Below are positions 8,171 to 17,024 of a stretch of 64,000 nucleotides of DNA, one piece after another. Under the pieces are notes generated by a model. The model saw nothing but the letters and a program-made list of their open reading frames with translations. It was not told where the DNA came from and searched no databases. This stretch comes from Variovorax paradoxus B4. GTDB taxonomy: Bacteria > Pseudomonadota > Gammaproteobacteria > Burkholderiales > Burkholderiaceae_C. The stretch lies in assembly GCF_000463015.1 (NCBI RefSeq), contig NC_022234.1:248001-312000 (forward strand), in the 5' to 3' direction. Each line of letters opens with the position of its first letter. The stretch's first letter is position 1. Made by a program: the position numbers and the translations under genes.

Positions 8171-9286
8171 ATGACTCCCTGGAAAGCCGCAAGGCCTGGC
8201 GATCACATCCACGCCATCGACACGCCCGCGCTCGTGCTCGACCTCGATGCATTCGAACGCAACCTCGCGCGCATGGCCGAGGCGCTGCGCGGCAGCGGCG
8301 TGCGCCTGCGCGCCCATGCCAAGTGCCACAAGACGCCGGAGATCGCCCTGCGCCAGGTGGCCCTGGGGGCAGTCGGCATCTGCTGCCAGAAGGTCAGCGA
8401 GGCGGCGGTGTTCGTGGCGGCCGGCATCGACGATGTACTGGTCACCAACCAGGTGATGGGCCAGGCCAAGCTGCGCCATCTGGCCGCGCTGGCCCGCCGC
8501 GCGCGCATGGGCGTGCTGGTCGACCACCCCGAGCAGGTGCAGGCGCTGGCCGCCGCGGCGCAGGCAGAGGGCGTGACGCTGGATGTCTATGTCGAGGTCA
8601 ACGTCGGTGCCAACCGCTGCGGCGTGGCCCCCGGCGAAGAAGCCGTGCGGCTGGCGCAGCAGATCGCGGCCAGCCCGCCGCTGCGCTTCATGGGCCTGCA
8701 CTGCTACCACGGCCCGGCCCAGCATCTGCGCGCGCCGCAGGACCGCGCCGCGGCCATCGCCGGAGCCGCGGAGGCCGCACGCGCGACCCGCGCGGCCATC
8801 GAGGCCTGCGGCATCGCCGTCGAGCGCGTGACGGGGGCGGGCACCGGCAGCTTCCTGCATGAGCGTGACTCCGGCGTCTTCAACGAGATCCAGGCCGGCT
8901 CCTACGTCTTCATGGACCGCGACTACGGCGACAACCAGCGCGGCGAGAACGACATCCCTTTCGAGCATGCCCTGTTCGTGCGCACCACCGTCATGAGCCG
9001 CGCCACGCCCGAGCGCGCCGTGGTCGACGCCGGCCTCAAGGCTTCCAGCGTGGATTCGGGCCTGCCCACCGTGTGGCAGCGCAGCGACTTGCGCTACCTG
9101 AAAGCCTCCGACGAGCACGGCGTGCTGGCCACGGCCGATGCCGCCGCGGTTGCCTTGGGCGACGCGCTGATGCTGGTGCCCGGCCATTGCGACCCCACCG
9201 TCAATCTCTACGACGACCTGGTCTGCGTGCGCGGCGAGCGGGTGGAGGCCCTGTGGCCGATCGCCGCGCGCGGCGCGCTGCTTTGA
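8171..9286 (+). CDS. D-threonine aldolase / D-threo-3-hydroxyaspartate dehydratase-family enzyme
   Basis: 371 residues, fold-type III PLP enzyme. N-terminal alanine-racemase-like barrel with the PLP lysine in AHAKCHKTPE (Lys51) and TGAGTGSF phosphate binding. The C-terminal beta domain ends in PGHCDPTVNLYD, whose His339 and Asp341 are the metal ligands of this family. Such enzymes cleave D-threonine-like beta-hydroxy-D-amino acids or dehydrate D-hydroxyaspartate; the choice between these is not visible. It lies between a Bug receptor and a D-aminoacylase, consistent with use of D-amino acids released by the downstream enzyme. Confidence 0.88.
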   Translation: MTPWKAARPGDHIHAIDTPALVLDLDAFERNLARMAEALRGSGVRLRAHAKCHKTPEIALRQVALGAVGICCQKVSEAAVFVAAGIDDVLVTNQVMGQAKLRHLAALARRARMGVLVDHPEQVQALAAAAQAEGVTLDVYVEVNVGANRCGVAPGEEAVRLAQQIAASPPLRFMGLHCYHGPAQHLRAPQDRAAAIAGAAEAARATRAAIEACGIAVERVTGAGTGSFLHERDSGVFNEIQAGSYVFMDRDYGDNQRGENDIPFEHALFVRTTVMSRATPERAVVDAGLKASSVDSGLPTVWQRSDLRYLKASDEHGVLATADAAAVALGDALMLVPGHCDPTVNLYDDLVCVRGERVEALWPIAARGALL

Positions 9287-9309
9287 CCCGTTTCAACCCA
9301 AGGTATCCG

Positions 9310-10761
9310 ATGCAGGAAAAATTCGACCTTCTGATCCGCAACGCCAGCATCGTCGATGGCACCGGTGCGCCCCGCTTCACGGGCGACATCGGCATTCGCG
9401 GCGACCGCATCGCCCGCATCGGCGATCTGTCCGCCGCGCACGGCGAGGTGGAGATCGACCGGGCAGGGCGCATTGCGGCGCCCGGCTTCATCGACGCGCA
9501 CACCCACGACGACCGCCTCATGCTGTCCGCTCCCGACATGGCGCCCAAGGTCAGCCAGGGCATCACCACCGTGATCGCGGGCAACTGCGGCATCTCGCTG
9601 GCCCCGATGCCGGGCGGCATCACGCAGCCGGTCACACCGCCGTTGAACCTGCTCGACGAGGAAGGCGGCTGGTTCTCCTTTCCCACGTTCGCCTCGTACA
9701 TCGAGGAACTGCGCGCCAAGCCCGCGGCCACCAATTGCGCGCTGCTCGTCGGCCACACCACACTGCGCGTCGCGACGCTGGACGATCTGGGCCTGCCGGC
9801 CACCGGCGAGCAGATCGCCCGCATGCGCGCGCTGGTGCAGGAAGCGCTCGAGGCCGGCGCCATCGGCGTTTCCACCGGCCTCTACTACGAGCCCGCGGTC
9901 GCGGCGCCCACCGAGGAAGTGATCGAGACCTGCCGCCCGCTGAAGGCATTCAACGGCGTGTATTGCACCCACATGCGCAACGAGGCGGACCAGGTGATCG
10001 ACTCGCTGGAGGAAAGCTTCCGCGTCGGCCGCGAGGTCGGCGTGCAGGTGGTGATCTCGCACATGAAGGTGGTGGGGCCGGCGAACCACGGCCGCTCGCA
10101 GGAGGCGCTGTCCTTCATCGAGCAGAACATGGCCACGCAGCCCATCTGCCTGGACTGCTACCCCTACACGGCCGGCTCGACCATCCTCTCGTCCGACCGC
10201 GCCGCGACCTCGTCGCGCGTGATCGTGAGCTGGTCGAAACCCATGCCAGAGCATGCGGGCCAGGACCTGGACGCGATCGCGAAAGAACTGGGTGTCAGCC
10301 AGGACGAAGCGATCCGCCAGCTCAGCCCCGCTGGCGGCATCTACTTCAGGCTGGACGAGGCCGACGTGCAGCGCATCCTGAAGTTCGACAACACCATGAT
10401 CGGCTCCGACGGCCTGCCGCACGATGCGGCGCCCCATCCGCGGCTGTGGGGCAGCTTTCCGCGCGTGCTGGGGCACTACGGGCGCCTGCTCGGGCTGTTC
10501 CCGCTGGAAACCGCCATCTACAAGATGACCGGACTGACGGCGAAGAACTTCGGCCTGAAGGACCGCGGCGTGCTGAAGGAAGGCGCGTACGCCGACCTGG
10601 CGCTGTTCGACGCGGACACCGTGGACGAGGCCGCCACCTATGAAGCGCCCATGGCGCCGGCCCGCGGCATCGAGGCGGTGATCGTCAATGGCGCGATCGT
10701 GTGGCGCGACGGCGGGTCGACGGGCGCGCGGCCGGGGCGGGTGCTGGCGCGCGAGGTGTGA
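9310..10761 (+). CDS. N-acyl-D-amino-acid deacylase (D-aminoacylase)
   Basis: 483 residues, amidohydrolase superfamily. FIDAHTHDDRLM carries the metal-binding His64 and His66. GNCGISLAPM contains the conserved metal-ligand Cys of D-aminoacylases, and MIGSDGLPHD the catalytic Asp near residue 372. It hydrolyses N-acyl-D-amino acids to the free D-amino acid and a fatty or acetic acid. The ATG at 9310 follows AAGGTATCCG; open sequence upstream overlaps the previous gene. Third gene of the receptor-aldolase-deacylase operon, which makes a D-amino-acid scavenging pathway likely. Confidence 0.92.
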   Translation: MQEKFDLLIRNASIVDGTGAPRFTGDIGIRGDRIARIGDLSAAHGEVEIDRAGRIAAPGFIDAHTHDDRLMLSAPDMAPKVSQGITTVIAGNCGISLAPMPGGITQPVTPPLNLLDEEGGWFSFPTFASYIEELRAKPAATNCALLVGHTTLRVATLDDLGLPATGEQIARMRALVQEALEAGAIGVSTGLYYEPAVAAPTEEVIETCRPLKAFNGVYCTHMRNEADQVIDSLEESFRVGREVGVQVVISHMKVVGPANHGRSQEALSFIEQNMATQPICLDCYPYTAGSTILSSDRAATSSRVIVSWSKPMPEHAGQDLDAIAKELGVSQDEAIRQLSPAGGIYFRLDEADVQRILKFDNTMIGSDGLPHDAAPHPRLWGSFPRVLGHYGRLLGLFPLETAIYKMTGLTAKNFGLKDRGVLKEGAYADLALFDADTVDEAATYEAPMAPARGIEAVIVNGAIVWRDGGSTGARPGRVLAREV

Positions 10762-10855
10762 GGTTCGGGTGCCCCAGGTGATAGGCTGCGCAGTTGTGCC
10801 AACTCGGCAACGTCTCCAGTGAAGGGGGCGCCGGCCTTGCAGACGAGGTAACCGC

Positions 10856-11554
10856 TTGGACAGCCGCATCATCGTGTCGCTCGACTTCGCCACCGCTGCA
10901 TCGGCAGCAGTCCTGGTGCGGCAATTGGGCGCCGAAGCGACGTTCTACAAGGTCGGCTTGCAGTTGCTGACCGCGGCCGGGCCTTCGGTCGTGCGCTCGC
11001 TCGTGGCGGGCGACAAGCGTGTGTTCCTGGACCTCAAGCTGCTGGAGATTCCGAGTTCGGTCGCGGCGGCGGTGTCCGCAGCGGGGCAGATCGGCGCCTC
11101 GATGGTGACGGTCCATGCCTTGGGCGGTTCGGCGGTGCTTCGGTCCGCGGTCGAGGCCGCGGGCCGCTTTCCTCACCTGAAGGTACTCGCGCTCACCGTC
11201 ATCACCAGCATGGACGACGAAGCTCTGCACGAAGTGGGCGTGGGCTCGACGGTGACCGAACAGGTGCTGCGCCTTGCGCGGCTTGCTGCCGCTGCGGGAT
11301 GCCACGGCGTCGTCGCCTCGCCGCTGGAAGCGCGGCTGCTTCGCGAGACCTTGCCGCCGGGCATGCTGATCGTCGCGCCCGGCATACAGCTGGCTGGTGA
11401 CTTGGAGAAGAGCGACCATGCGCGCTTCACCACGGCGGCGCAGGCCATCGACGCGGGCGCGACGCATGTGGTGGTCGGCCGGCCGATCGCGCGTGCGCCG
11501 AATCCCGCGGAGGCCTTTGCGGCCATGCGTGCGGAGCTGTCGGCGCTGCGGTAA
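10856..11554 (+). CDS. orotidine 5'-phosphate decarboxylase-like protein with altered active site
   Basis: 232 residues from a TTG start preceded by ACGAGG. The fold is clearly that of type I OMP decarboxylase: Asp10, YKVGLQLL (Lys32), FLDLKLLEIP, APGIQ and VVGRPI in order. The normal catalytic block is D-x-K-x-x-D-I-P. Here it reads DLKLLEIP, so Asp59 and Lys61 are kept but the last Asp is Glu64 and the preceding His is Leu63. This may be a working but unusual decarboxylase or a paralogue with another phosphate sugar substrate. It lies 94 bp after the deacylase gene, convergent with the MerR-ATPase gene, and no pyrimidine gene is nearby. Confidence 0.8.
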   Translation: MDSRIIVSLDFATAASAAVLVRQLGAEATFYKVGLQLLTAAGPSVVRSLVAGDKRVFLDLKLLEIPSSVAAAVSAAGQIGASMVTVHALGGSAVLRSAVEAAGRFPHLKVLALTVITSMDDEALHEVGVGSTVTEQVLRLARLAAAAGCHGVVASPLEARLLRETLPPGMLIVAPGIQLAGDLEKSDHARFTTAAQAIDAGATHVVVGRPIARAPNPAEAFAAMRAELSALR

Positions 11555-11576
11555 CGACGCCAGCTTCGATGCGTGC

Positions 11577-12581
11577 TCAGGCCGCCTGCCGCCACGCGAC
11601 AACCCCCGCCGTTCGCGCCCGCACCTCCGGCGACGCCAGGCAGGTGGCGACGGCCTCGTAACCCGACGCGCCGGGGCAGGGTGCGACCAGGCTCGGCGGG
11701 CTGTGGTTCGCGGGGCACAGGATGATCGCCTCGTCCGGCCCGACGGCCGCCAGGTCGAGGATCGCGCAGGAGCGCGTAAGCATGAAGATCGGCAGCGCGT
11801 CCGGTCCGCGGCGGCGCAGCCGGGCAATCAGCGCCTCCTGGGTGGCCTGGTCCAAGCCGTGTTCGATCAGGTCCACGACCACGGCATCGGGCCCTTCCGC
11901 TTCTAGCCCCGCCAGAAGTGCATTCAGCGCGTCCGATGGCGTCGCGCCGTCCTCCACGAGCCAGGCCAGGGCGCGATCGACCCGAGGCTCGGACGCATCG
12001 GCGCCGCACTCCGCCCGCCGGTCCAGGCCGAGCCAGGCCGCGTTGGGTAGCACCTCGGCAATGCGCTGCGCCAGCCGGGTCTTGCCGCTGCCGAGCGGCC
12101 CGACGATGTAGTTCAGCGACCGGATGTCGCGAAGCTCGAAGCGCTCCCCGCCCCAGGGCCACGGCAGGTCGAAGGCAAGGCGCACTTCGCTGGCGGGTGC
12201 CAGCAGGCCCGCGAGTTCGCCGATGCTCGGCGTCCGGCCTTGCGCAACGCCGCTTCGCAGGCCGCGGACCTTCTCGACGGTGTGCATGAGCTGGCGAAGC
12301 TGCGCCTCCAGCGCCGCCTGGTGCGCGGCCAGCGCCTGCTCCAGGCCTTCAGGGTTGCCTGCGAGCACCCGTGCCACCTGGGCCAGGCTGAAGCCGAGCG
12401 CGCGAAGCGCGACGATCTCGCCTGCGCGCGCCATCTCCGCCGGGCCGTAGGCCCGCCATCCCGCCGCGGTCCGGCCGGGCTCGACCAGGCCGCGCTGTTC
12501 GTACAGCCGCAGGGCCTTGGCCGAAACGCCCAGCCGGCTCGCGGCTTCGGAGGATTTCAGGTGCGGGGCGGGAGATCGCAT
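11577..12581 (-). CDS. MerR-type HTH regulator fused to a P-loop ATPase domain
   Basis: 334 residues. The N-terminal MerR domain (about 10-78; SAKALRLYEQRGLVEPGRTA, then GWRAYGPAEM) is followed by a short coiled-coil linker (80-110). A nucleoside-triphosphatase domain has Walker A GPLGSGKTR at 161-169 and a likely Walker B, DAVVVDLIEHG, near 230. Ordinary MerR proteins have a small effector domain in place of an ATPase, so the arrangement is uncommon. It could couple ATP binding to promoter control. It lies 89 bp downstream of the semialdehyde dehydrogenase on the same strand and converges with the decarboxylase-like gene. No target is evident. Confidence 0.78.
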   Translation of the reverse strand: MRSPAPHLKSSEAASRLGVSAKALRLYEQRGLVEPGRTAAGWRAYGPAEMARAGEIVALRALGFSLAQVARVLAGNPEGLEQALAAHQAALEAQLRQLMHTVEKVRGLRSGVAQGRTPSIGELAGLLAPASEVRLAFDLPWPWGGERFELRDIRSLNYIVGPLGSGKTRLAQRIAEVLPNAAWLGLDRRAECGADASEPRVDRALAWLVEDGATPSDALNALLAGLEAEGPDAVVVDLIEHGLDQATQEALIARLRRRGPDALPIFMLTRSCAILDLAAVGPDEAIILCPANHSPPSLVAPCPGASGYEAVATCLASPEVRARTAGVVAWRQAA

Positions 12582-12670
12582 GAAGTGTTCCTTTCGATGG
12601 ATCTTCCCTTTTTAAAGGATGCCCCTGGGGCCGGGTCAAGCAGGAACGCTGAAAAGGCGCGATCGCCGCC

Positions 12671-14149
12671 TCAAAGCCCGCCCTGGCACAGGTACTTGGT
12701 GTGCATGTAGTCGTCGAGCCCGTGCACCGAGCCTTCGCGCCCGTAGCCCGATTCCTTCACGCCGCCGAAGGGCGCGGCCTCGGCGGCCAGCGCGCCTTCG
12801 TTGATGCCGACGATGCCGGATTCGAGTGCCTCGGCCACGCGCCAGATGCGGCGCACGTCGGTCGAGTAGAAGTAGGCGGCCAGGCCGAAGGGCGTGTCGT
12901 TGGCGGCCGCGATCACCTCGGCCTCGGTCTCGAAGCGCGTGACCGGCACCACGGGTCCGAAAGTCTCTTCGCAGCTGCAATCCATGCCTGCGTCGGCGTT
13001 CACGAGCACGGTCGGCGCGTAGTAGTTGGGGCCGTCGCAGCGCGCGGAGCGCAGCCGTTCGCCGCCCACCACGATGCGTGCGCCGCGGGCCACGGCGTTG
13101 CGCACGTGGCGCTCGATCTTGTCGACCGCGCGTGCGTTGATCATCGGGCCGATCTGCGAGTCGGGCTTCGTCGCCGGACCCACCTTGAGCGCGCCGACCC
13201 GCGCGGCCAGCTTCTCGACGAAGGCGTCGTGCACCCTGGCCTGCACGAACACGCGGTTCGGGGACACGCAGGTCTGGCCGCCGTTGCGGAACTTGGCGGC
13301 CATCAAACCCTCGACCGCGGCATCGACGTCGGCATCCTCGAACACGATGAAGGGCGCATTGCCGCCCAGTTCGAGCGACAGCTTCTTGAGCGTGTCGGCC
13401 GCGGCGCGTGCCAGGTGCTTGCCGACCGGCGTGGAGCCGGTGAAGCTGATCTTGCGCACCCGCGCATCGGCCAGCCACACGTCGACCACCTCGGGCGTGC
13501 GTTCGCGCGAAGCCGTGACGATGTTGAGCACGCCTGCGGGCACGCCGGCTTCCCGCGCGAGCCTGACGAGCGCGAGCGAGGTCAGCGGCGTGTCCTCGGC
13601 CGGCTTGCACACGACGGTGCAGCCCGCGGCCAGCGCGGGCGCGATCTTGCGCGCGATCATTGCGGCCGGAAAGTTCCACGGCGTGATAGCGGCGACCACG
13701 CCCACGGGTTCCTTCAGCGCGAGCATGCGGCGGCCGGTCACGGGGGCCGGAATCACGTCGCCGTTGGCGCGCGTGGCTTCTTCGCCGAACCATTCGACGT
13801 AGCTCGCTGCGTAGGCCACTTCGCCGCGGCCTTCGGCCAGTGGCTTGCCCTGTTCGCGCGAGATGAGGCGGGCCAGGTCTTCCTGGTGCGCGAGCATCAG
13901 GTCGTTCCAGCGCTTGAGAATCTGCGCGCGCTGCTTGGCCGGCACGGCACGCCAGGCGGGGAAGGCGGCATGTGCGGCATTCACTGCGGCGCGCGCATCG
14001 GCGGCGGTGCCGTCGGGCACGCTCGCGAAGACGCCGTCGGTGGCGGGGTCGGTCACGTCGAGGCGGCGGCCGTCGCTGGCTTCGCGCCAGTCGGCGCCGA
14101 TGAGCTGTTGGCCGGGCAGCAGGTCCTGGCGTTCAAGTGTCAGTGTCAT
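12671..14149 (-). CDS. NAD(P)-dependent succinate-semialdehyde dehydrogenase-like aldehyde dehydrogenase
   Basis: 492 residues, the usual length for GabD-type enzymes. TPWNFP at 156-161, nucleotide loop SFTGSTPVG at 235-243, general-base Glu260 (LELGGNAP) and nucleophile Cys294 (GGQTC) are all present. It oxidises a semialdehyde to the acid, in the cytoplasm. Last enzyme of the minus-strand operon that begins at 22627; 137 bp with a palindromic repeat separate it from the tartrate-dehydrogenase gene. In context it may complete oxidation of an aldehyde produced by the FAD oxidase at 20637-21929. The exact semialdehyde is inference. Confidence 0.9.
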   Translation of the reverse strand: MTLTLERQDLLPGQQLIGADWREASDGRRLDVTDPATDGVFASVPDGTAADARAAVNAAHAAFPAWRAVPAKQRAQILKRWNDLMLAHQEDLARLISREQGKPLAEGRGEVAYAASYVEWFGEEATRANGDVIPAPVTGRRMLALKEPVGVVAAITPWNFPAAMIARKIAPALAAGCTVVCKPAEDTPLTSLALVRLAREAGVPAGVLNIVTASRERTPEVVDVWLADARVRKISFTGSTPVGKHLARAAADTLKKLSLELGGNAPFIVFEDADVDAAVEGLMAAKFRNGGQTCVSPNRVFVQARVHDAFVEKLAARVGALKVGPATKPDSQIGPMINARAVDKIERHVRNAVARGARIVVGGERLRSARCDGPNYYAPTVLVNADAGMDCSCEETFGPVVPVTRFETEAEVIAAANDTPFGLAAYFYSTDVRRIWRVAEALESGIVGINEGALAAEAAPFGGVKESGYGREGSVHGLDDYMHTKYLCQGGL

Positions 14150-14195
14150 GGTCGATTCAGGGTTCGTTGAGTTCGGCAAGGAGGTCCCTTCCAGG

Positions 14196-14250
14196 AACAC
14201 CGTGGAACCGGCTTTGCCGGGCCGCTGGTGTTGCCCCCGGAGAGGGGGGG
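14196..14250. repeat. intergenic palindromic repeat element
   Basis: Outer arms AACACC (14196-14201) and GGTGTT (14227-14232) enclose a perfect inner hairpin CCGGC-TTT-GCCGG (14208-14220). A second hairpin follows (C5 at 14234-14238, loop GGAGA, G5 from 14244). I recall near-identical elements between genes in Variovorax. Here it may attenuate transcription or protect the upstream mRNA within the operon. Confidence 0.65.
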
Positions 14251-14286
14251 CGTAGCGACACGAAGTGCGTGAAGCCTGGGGGTGAG

Positions 14287-15372
14287 TCAATTCGCCACGC
14301 GCTCGGCAATGGCCATTCCAATTTCGGTGGTCGAGGCCGTGCCGCCCAGGTCGCGCGTGCGCGGTCCGTCGCGCAGCACCGCCTCGATGGCGCCGAGGAT
14401 GGCGTCGTGCGCGGCGCGGCCCGCGCCCTGGCCTTGCGTGAGGAAGTCCAGCATCAGCGCGCCCGACCAGATCATCGCGATCGGGTTGGCGATGTTCTGG
14501 CCGTAGATGTCGGGCGCCGAGCCGTGCACCGGCTCGAACAGCGAGGGAAACTTGCGCTCTGGGTTGAGGTTGGCCGAGGGCGCGAGGCCGATGGTGCCGG
14601 TGGTGGCCGGGCCGAGGTCGGAGAGGATGTCGCCGAACAGGTTGCTCGCCACCACCACGTCGAAGCGCATGGGCTGCAGCACGAAGCGCGCCGACAGGAT
14701 GTCGATGTGCTGCTTGTCGACCGTCACCTCGGGGTGGTCGCGGCCGACGGCGTCGGCGCGGCCGTCCCACCACGGCATGCTGATCGCGATGCCGTTGCTC
14801 TTGGTGGCCACCGTGAGGTGTTTTCTCTTGCGCGACTGGGCGAGCTCGTAGGCGTACTTGAGCACGCGGTCGGTGCCATGGCGCGAGAACACCGATTCCT
14901 GGATCACGATCTCGCGCTCGGTACCTTCGTACATCACGCCGCCGAGCGAAGTGTATTCGCCCTCTGTGTTCTCGCGCACCACGAGGTAGTCGATGTCGCC
15001 GGGCTTGCGTCCGGCCAGCGGGCAGGGCACGCCCTCGAACAGGCGCACCGGGCGCAGGTTGATGTACTGGTCGAACTCGCGGCGGAACTTGAGCAGCGAC
15101 CCCCAGAGCGAGACGTGGTCGGGCACGGTTTCGGGCCAGCCGACGGCGCCAAAATAGAGCGCGTCCACGCCGCGCAGCTGTTCCTTCCAGTCGTCCGGCA
15201 TCATCTGGCCGTGCTGCGCGTGGTAGTCGCAGCTGGCCCAGTCGATGGTGCGGCAGTCGAGCTCAAAGCCGAAGCGCTCGGCGGCGGCCAGCACCACGCG
15301 CAGGCCCTCGGGCATCACTTCCTTGCCGATGCCGTCGCCGGCGATCAGCGCAATGCGGAATGTGGGGGTCAT
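14287..15372 (-). CDS. tartrate dehydrogenase/decarboxylase-like (beta-decarboxylating dehydrogenase)
   Basis: 361 residues. The isocitrate/isopropylmalate dehydrogenase fold is shown by IALIAGDGIGKEV at the start, the substrate-binding VVRENTEGEYTSLGG, and the metal/NAD block NLFGDILSDLGPATTGTIGL. The family oxidises D-malate, L-tartrate or related 2-hydroxy acids with NAD, with or without decarboxylation. Its ATG overlaps the stop of the ABC ATPase gene (ATGA), so it is translationally coupled to the transporter and probably acts on a product of the imported compound. Family strong, substrate uncertain. Confidence 0.88.
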   Translation of the reverse strand: MTPTFRIALIAGDGIGKEVMPEGLRVVLAAAERFGFELDCRTIDWASCDYHAQHGQMMPDDWKEQLRGVDALYFGAVGWPETVPDHVSLWGSLLKFRREFDQYINLRPVRLFEGVPCPLAGRKPGDIDYLVVRENTEGEYTSLGGVMYEGTEREIVIQESVFSRHGTDRVLKYAYELAQSRKRKHLTVATKSNGIAISMPWWDGRADAVGRDHPEVTVDKQHIDILSARFVLQPMRFDVVVASNLFGDILSDLGPATTGTIGLAPSANLNPERKFPSLFEPVHGSAPDIYGQNIANPIAMIWSGALMLDFLTQGQGAGRAAHDAILGAIEAVLRDGPRTRDLGGTASTTEIGMAIAERVAN

Positions 15373-17024
15373 GCGAGTGCTTCCCTGGTTGGTGGCGTGG
15401 CTGCCGCGGCTGCTGCTGCGTGGTCCATGTCGTCGAGCCAGCCCTGGCGCAGCTCGGGCACGGAACGCGCCAGCAGGTCGTAGTAAGGATGGTGCGGCCC
15501 GCGTTCGTAGTCGGCGCGCGCCACCTGCGAGAGCTTGCGGCCGTGCTGCATCACCACGATCTCGTCGCACACCGAGCGCACCGTGTGCAGGTCGTGGCTG
15601 ATGAAGAGATAGGACACACCCAGCTCGCGCCGCAGCTCGGCCATGAGGTCGAGCACCGCCGCGGCCACCACGGTGTCCAGCGCCGAGGTCACTTCGTCGC
15701 ACAGGATGAGGTCGGGCTCGGCCGCCAGTGCGCGCGCCAGGTTCACGCGCTGCTTCTGCCCGCCCGAGAGCCCGCCCGGCAGGCGGTCGGCCACCGTGCG
15801 CGGCAGCTTCACGAGGTCGAGCAGGTCGAAGATGCGCTGCTTGAGCGACTCGCCGTGCAAGCCCTTGTAGAACTGCAGCGGCCGCGCCAGGATGCGCCAG
15901 ATGGTCTGCGAAGGGTTCAGCGCCGTGTCGGCCATCTGGAAGACGATCTGGATGCGGCGCAGCTGCTCGCGCTCGCGCTGCTGCAGCGTGGGCGCGAGCG
16001 CTTGCCCGTCGAACCTGGCGCTGCCGTGGCAGGGCTTGAGCAGGCCGGCGACGGCCCGTGCCAGCGTGGTCTTGCCCGAGCCCGATTCGCCGATCACGCC
16101 GATGGCCTGGCCGCGGTAGAGCTTGAGGTTGATGTCCTCCAGGATGAGCTTGGCCGGCTGGCCCTTGGCATCCACCGCGCCGTAGCCGCACGAAAGCTGG
16201 TTCACGTGAAGCAGCAGCGCGGAATCCCCCGAGGCCTGGCCCGATGCGCGCACCGCGGGCCGCGCGGCCGCCAGCAGGCACTTGGTGTAGTCGTCGGCCG
16301 GGGCGGAAAGGATCTGCCCGGTGGCGTTGAGCTCGCTCATTCTGCCGTTGCGAAGCACCAGGATGTGATCGGCCATCTGGGCCACCACGGCCAGGTCGTG
16401 GCTCACGTACACGGCGGTGGCGCGGCGCTCGCGCACCACGCGGCGGAACGCGCGCAGCACCTCGATCTGCGTGGTCACGTCGAGCGCCGTGGTCGGCTCG
16501 TCGAGGATCACGAGCTCGGGGTCGCCGATCAGCGCCATGGCCGCCATCAGCCGTTGCAGCTGGCCGCCGGAGACCTGGTGCGGATAGCGCGCGCCGATGT
16601 TCTCCGGATCGGGCAGCGCCAGCTCGCGGAACAGCTGCACCGCCTTGGCCTCGGCCTCGGCCCGCTTGCACAGGCCGTGGATGACCGTGGGCTCGACCAC
16701 CTGGTCCATGATCGTGCGCGACGGGTTGAAGGAGGCGGCCGCGCTCTGCGCGATGTAGGAGACCGTGCGGCCGCGCAGCCCGCGCTGCCGAGCCGCATCG
16801 AGTGCCAGCACGTCGGTGTCGCCGATCTGCACCCGGCCGGCCGAGATGCGGCAGCCGTTGCGTGCATAGCCCATCAGTGCCAGCGCGGTGGTGGTCTTGC
16901 CGGAACCCGATTCGCCGATCAGCGCCAGCACTTCGCCGGGCTGCACCGAGAAGCTCAGGTTGTCGACCAGCGTGTTCGCGCCCGCGCAGATGCTCAGGCC
17001 CTGGACATTGAGTGGTGCGCCCAT
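15369..17024 (-). CDS. dipeptide/nickel-type ABC transporter, fused double ATPase subunit
   Basis: 551 residues with two complete nucleotide-binding domains. The first has Walker A GESGSGKT at 37-44 and signature VSGGQLQR; the second has another GESGSGKT near 313 and signature LSGGQKQR. Each resembles DppD and DppF, here fused in one chain as in many proteobacterial peptide/opine transporters. It powers uptake through the two permeases upstream. The start overlaps the permease stop by one base and the stop overlaps the next ATG. Confidence 0.93.
   Translation of the reverse strand: MGAPLNVQGLSICAGANTLVDNLSFSVQPGEVLALIGESGSGKTTTALALMGYARNGCRISAGRVQIGDTDVLALDAARQRGLRGRTVSYIAQSAAASFNPSRTIMDQVVEPTVIHGLCKRAEAEAKAVQLFRELALPDPENIGARYPHQVSGGQLQRLMAAMALIGDPELVILDEPTTALDVTTQIEVLRAFRRVVRERRATAVYVSHDLAVVAQMADHILVLRNGRMSELNATGQILSAPADDYTKCLLAAARPAVRASGQASGDSALLLHVNQLSCGYGAVDAKGQPAKLILEDINLKLYRGQAIGVIGESGSGKTTLARAVAGLLKPCHGSARFDGQALAPTLQQREREQLRRIQIVFQMADTALNPSQTIWRILARPLQFYKGLHGESLKQRIFDLLDLVKLPRTVADRLPGGLSGGQKQRVNLARALAAEPDLILCDEVTSALDTVVAAAVLDLMAELRRELGVSYLFISHDLHTVRSVCDEIVVMQHGRKLSQVARADYERGPHHPYYDLLARSVPELRQGWLDDMDHAAAAAAATPPTREALA

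Noticed and set aside
12671..14773. A longer minus-strand frame extending the semialdehyde dehydrogenase upstream by about 200 residues
   Set aside because: The extension crosses the palindromic repeat and runs out of frame through the tartrate-dehydrogenase gene; the normal enzyme starts at 14149.
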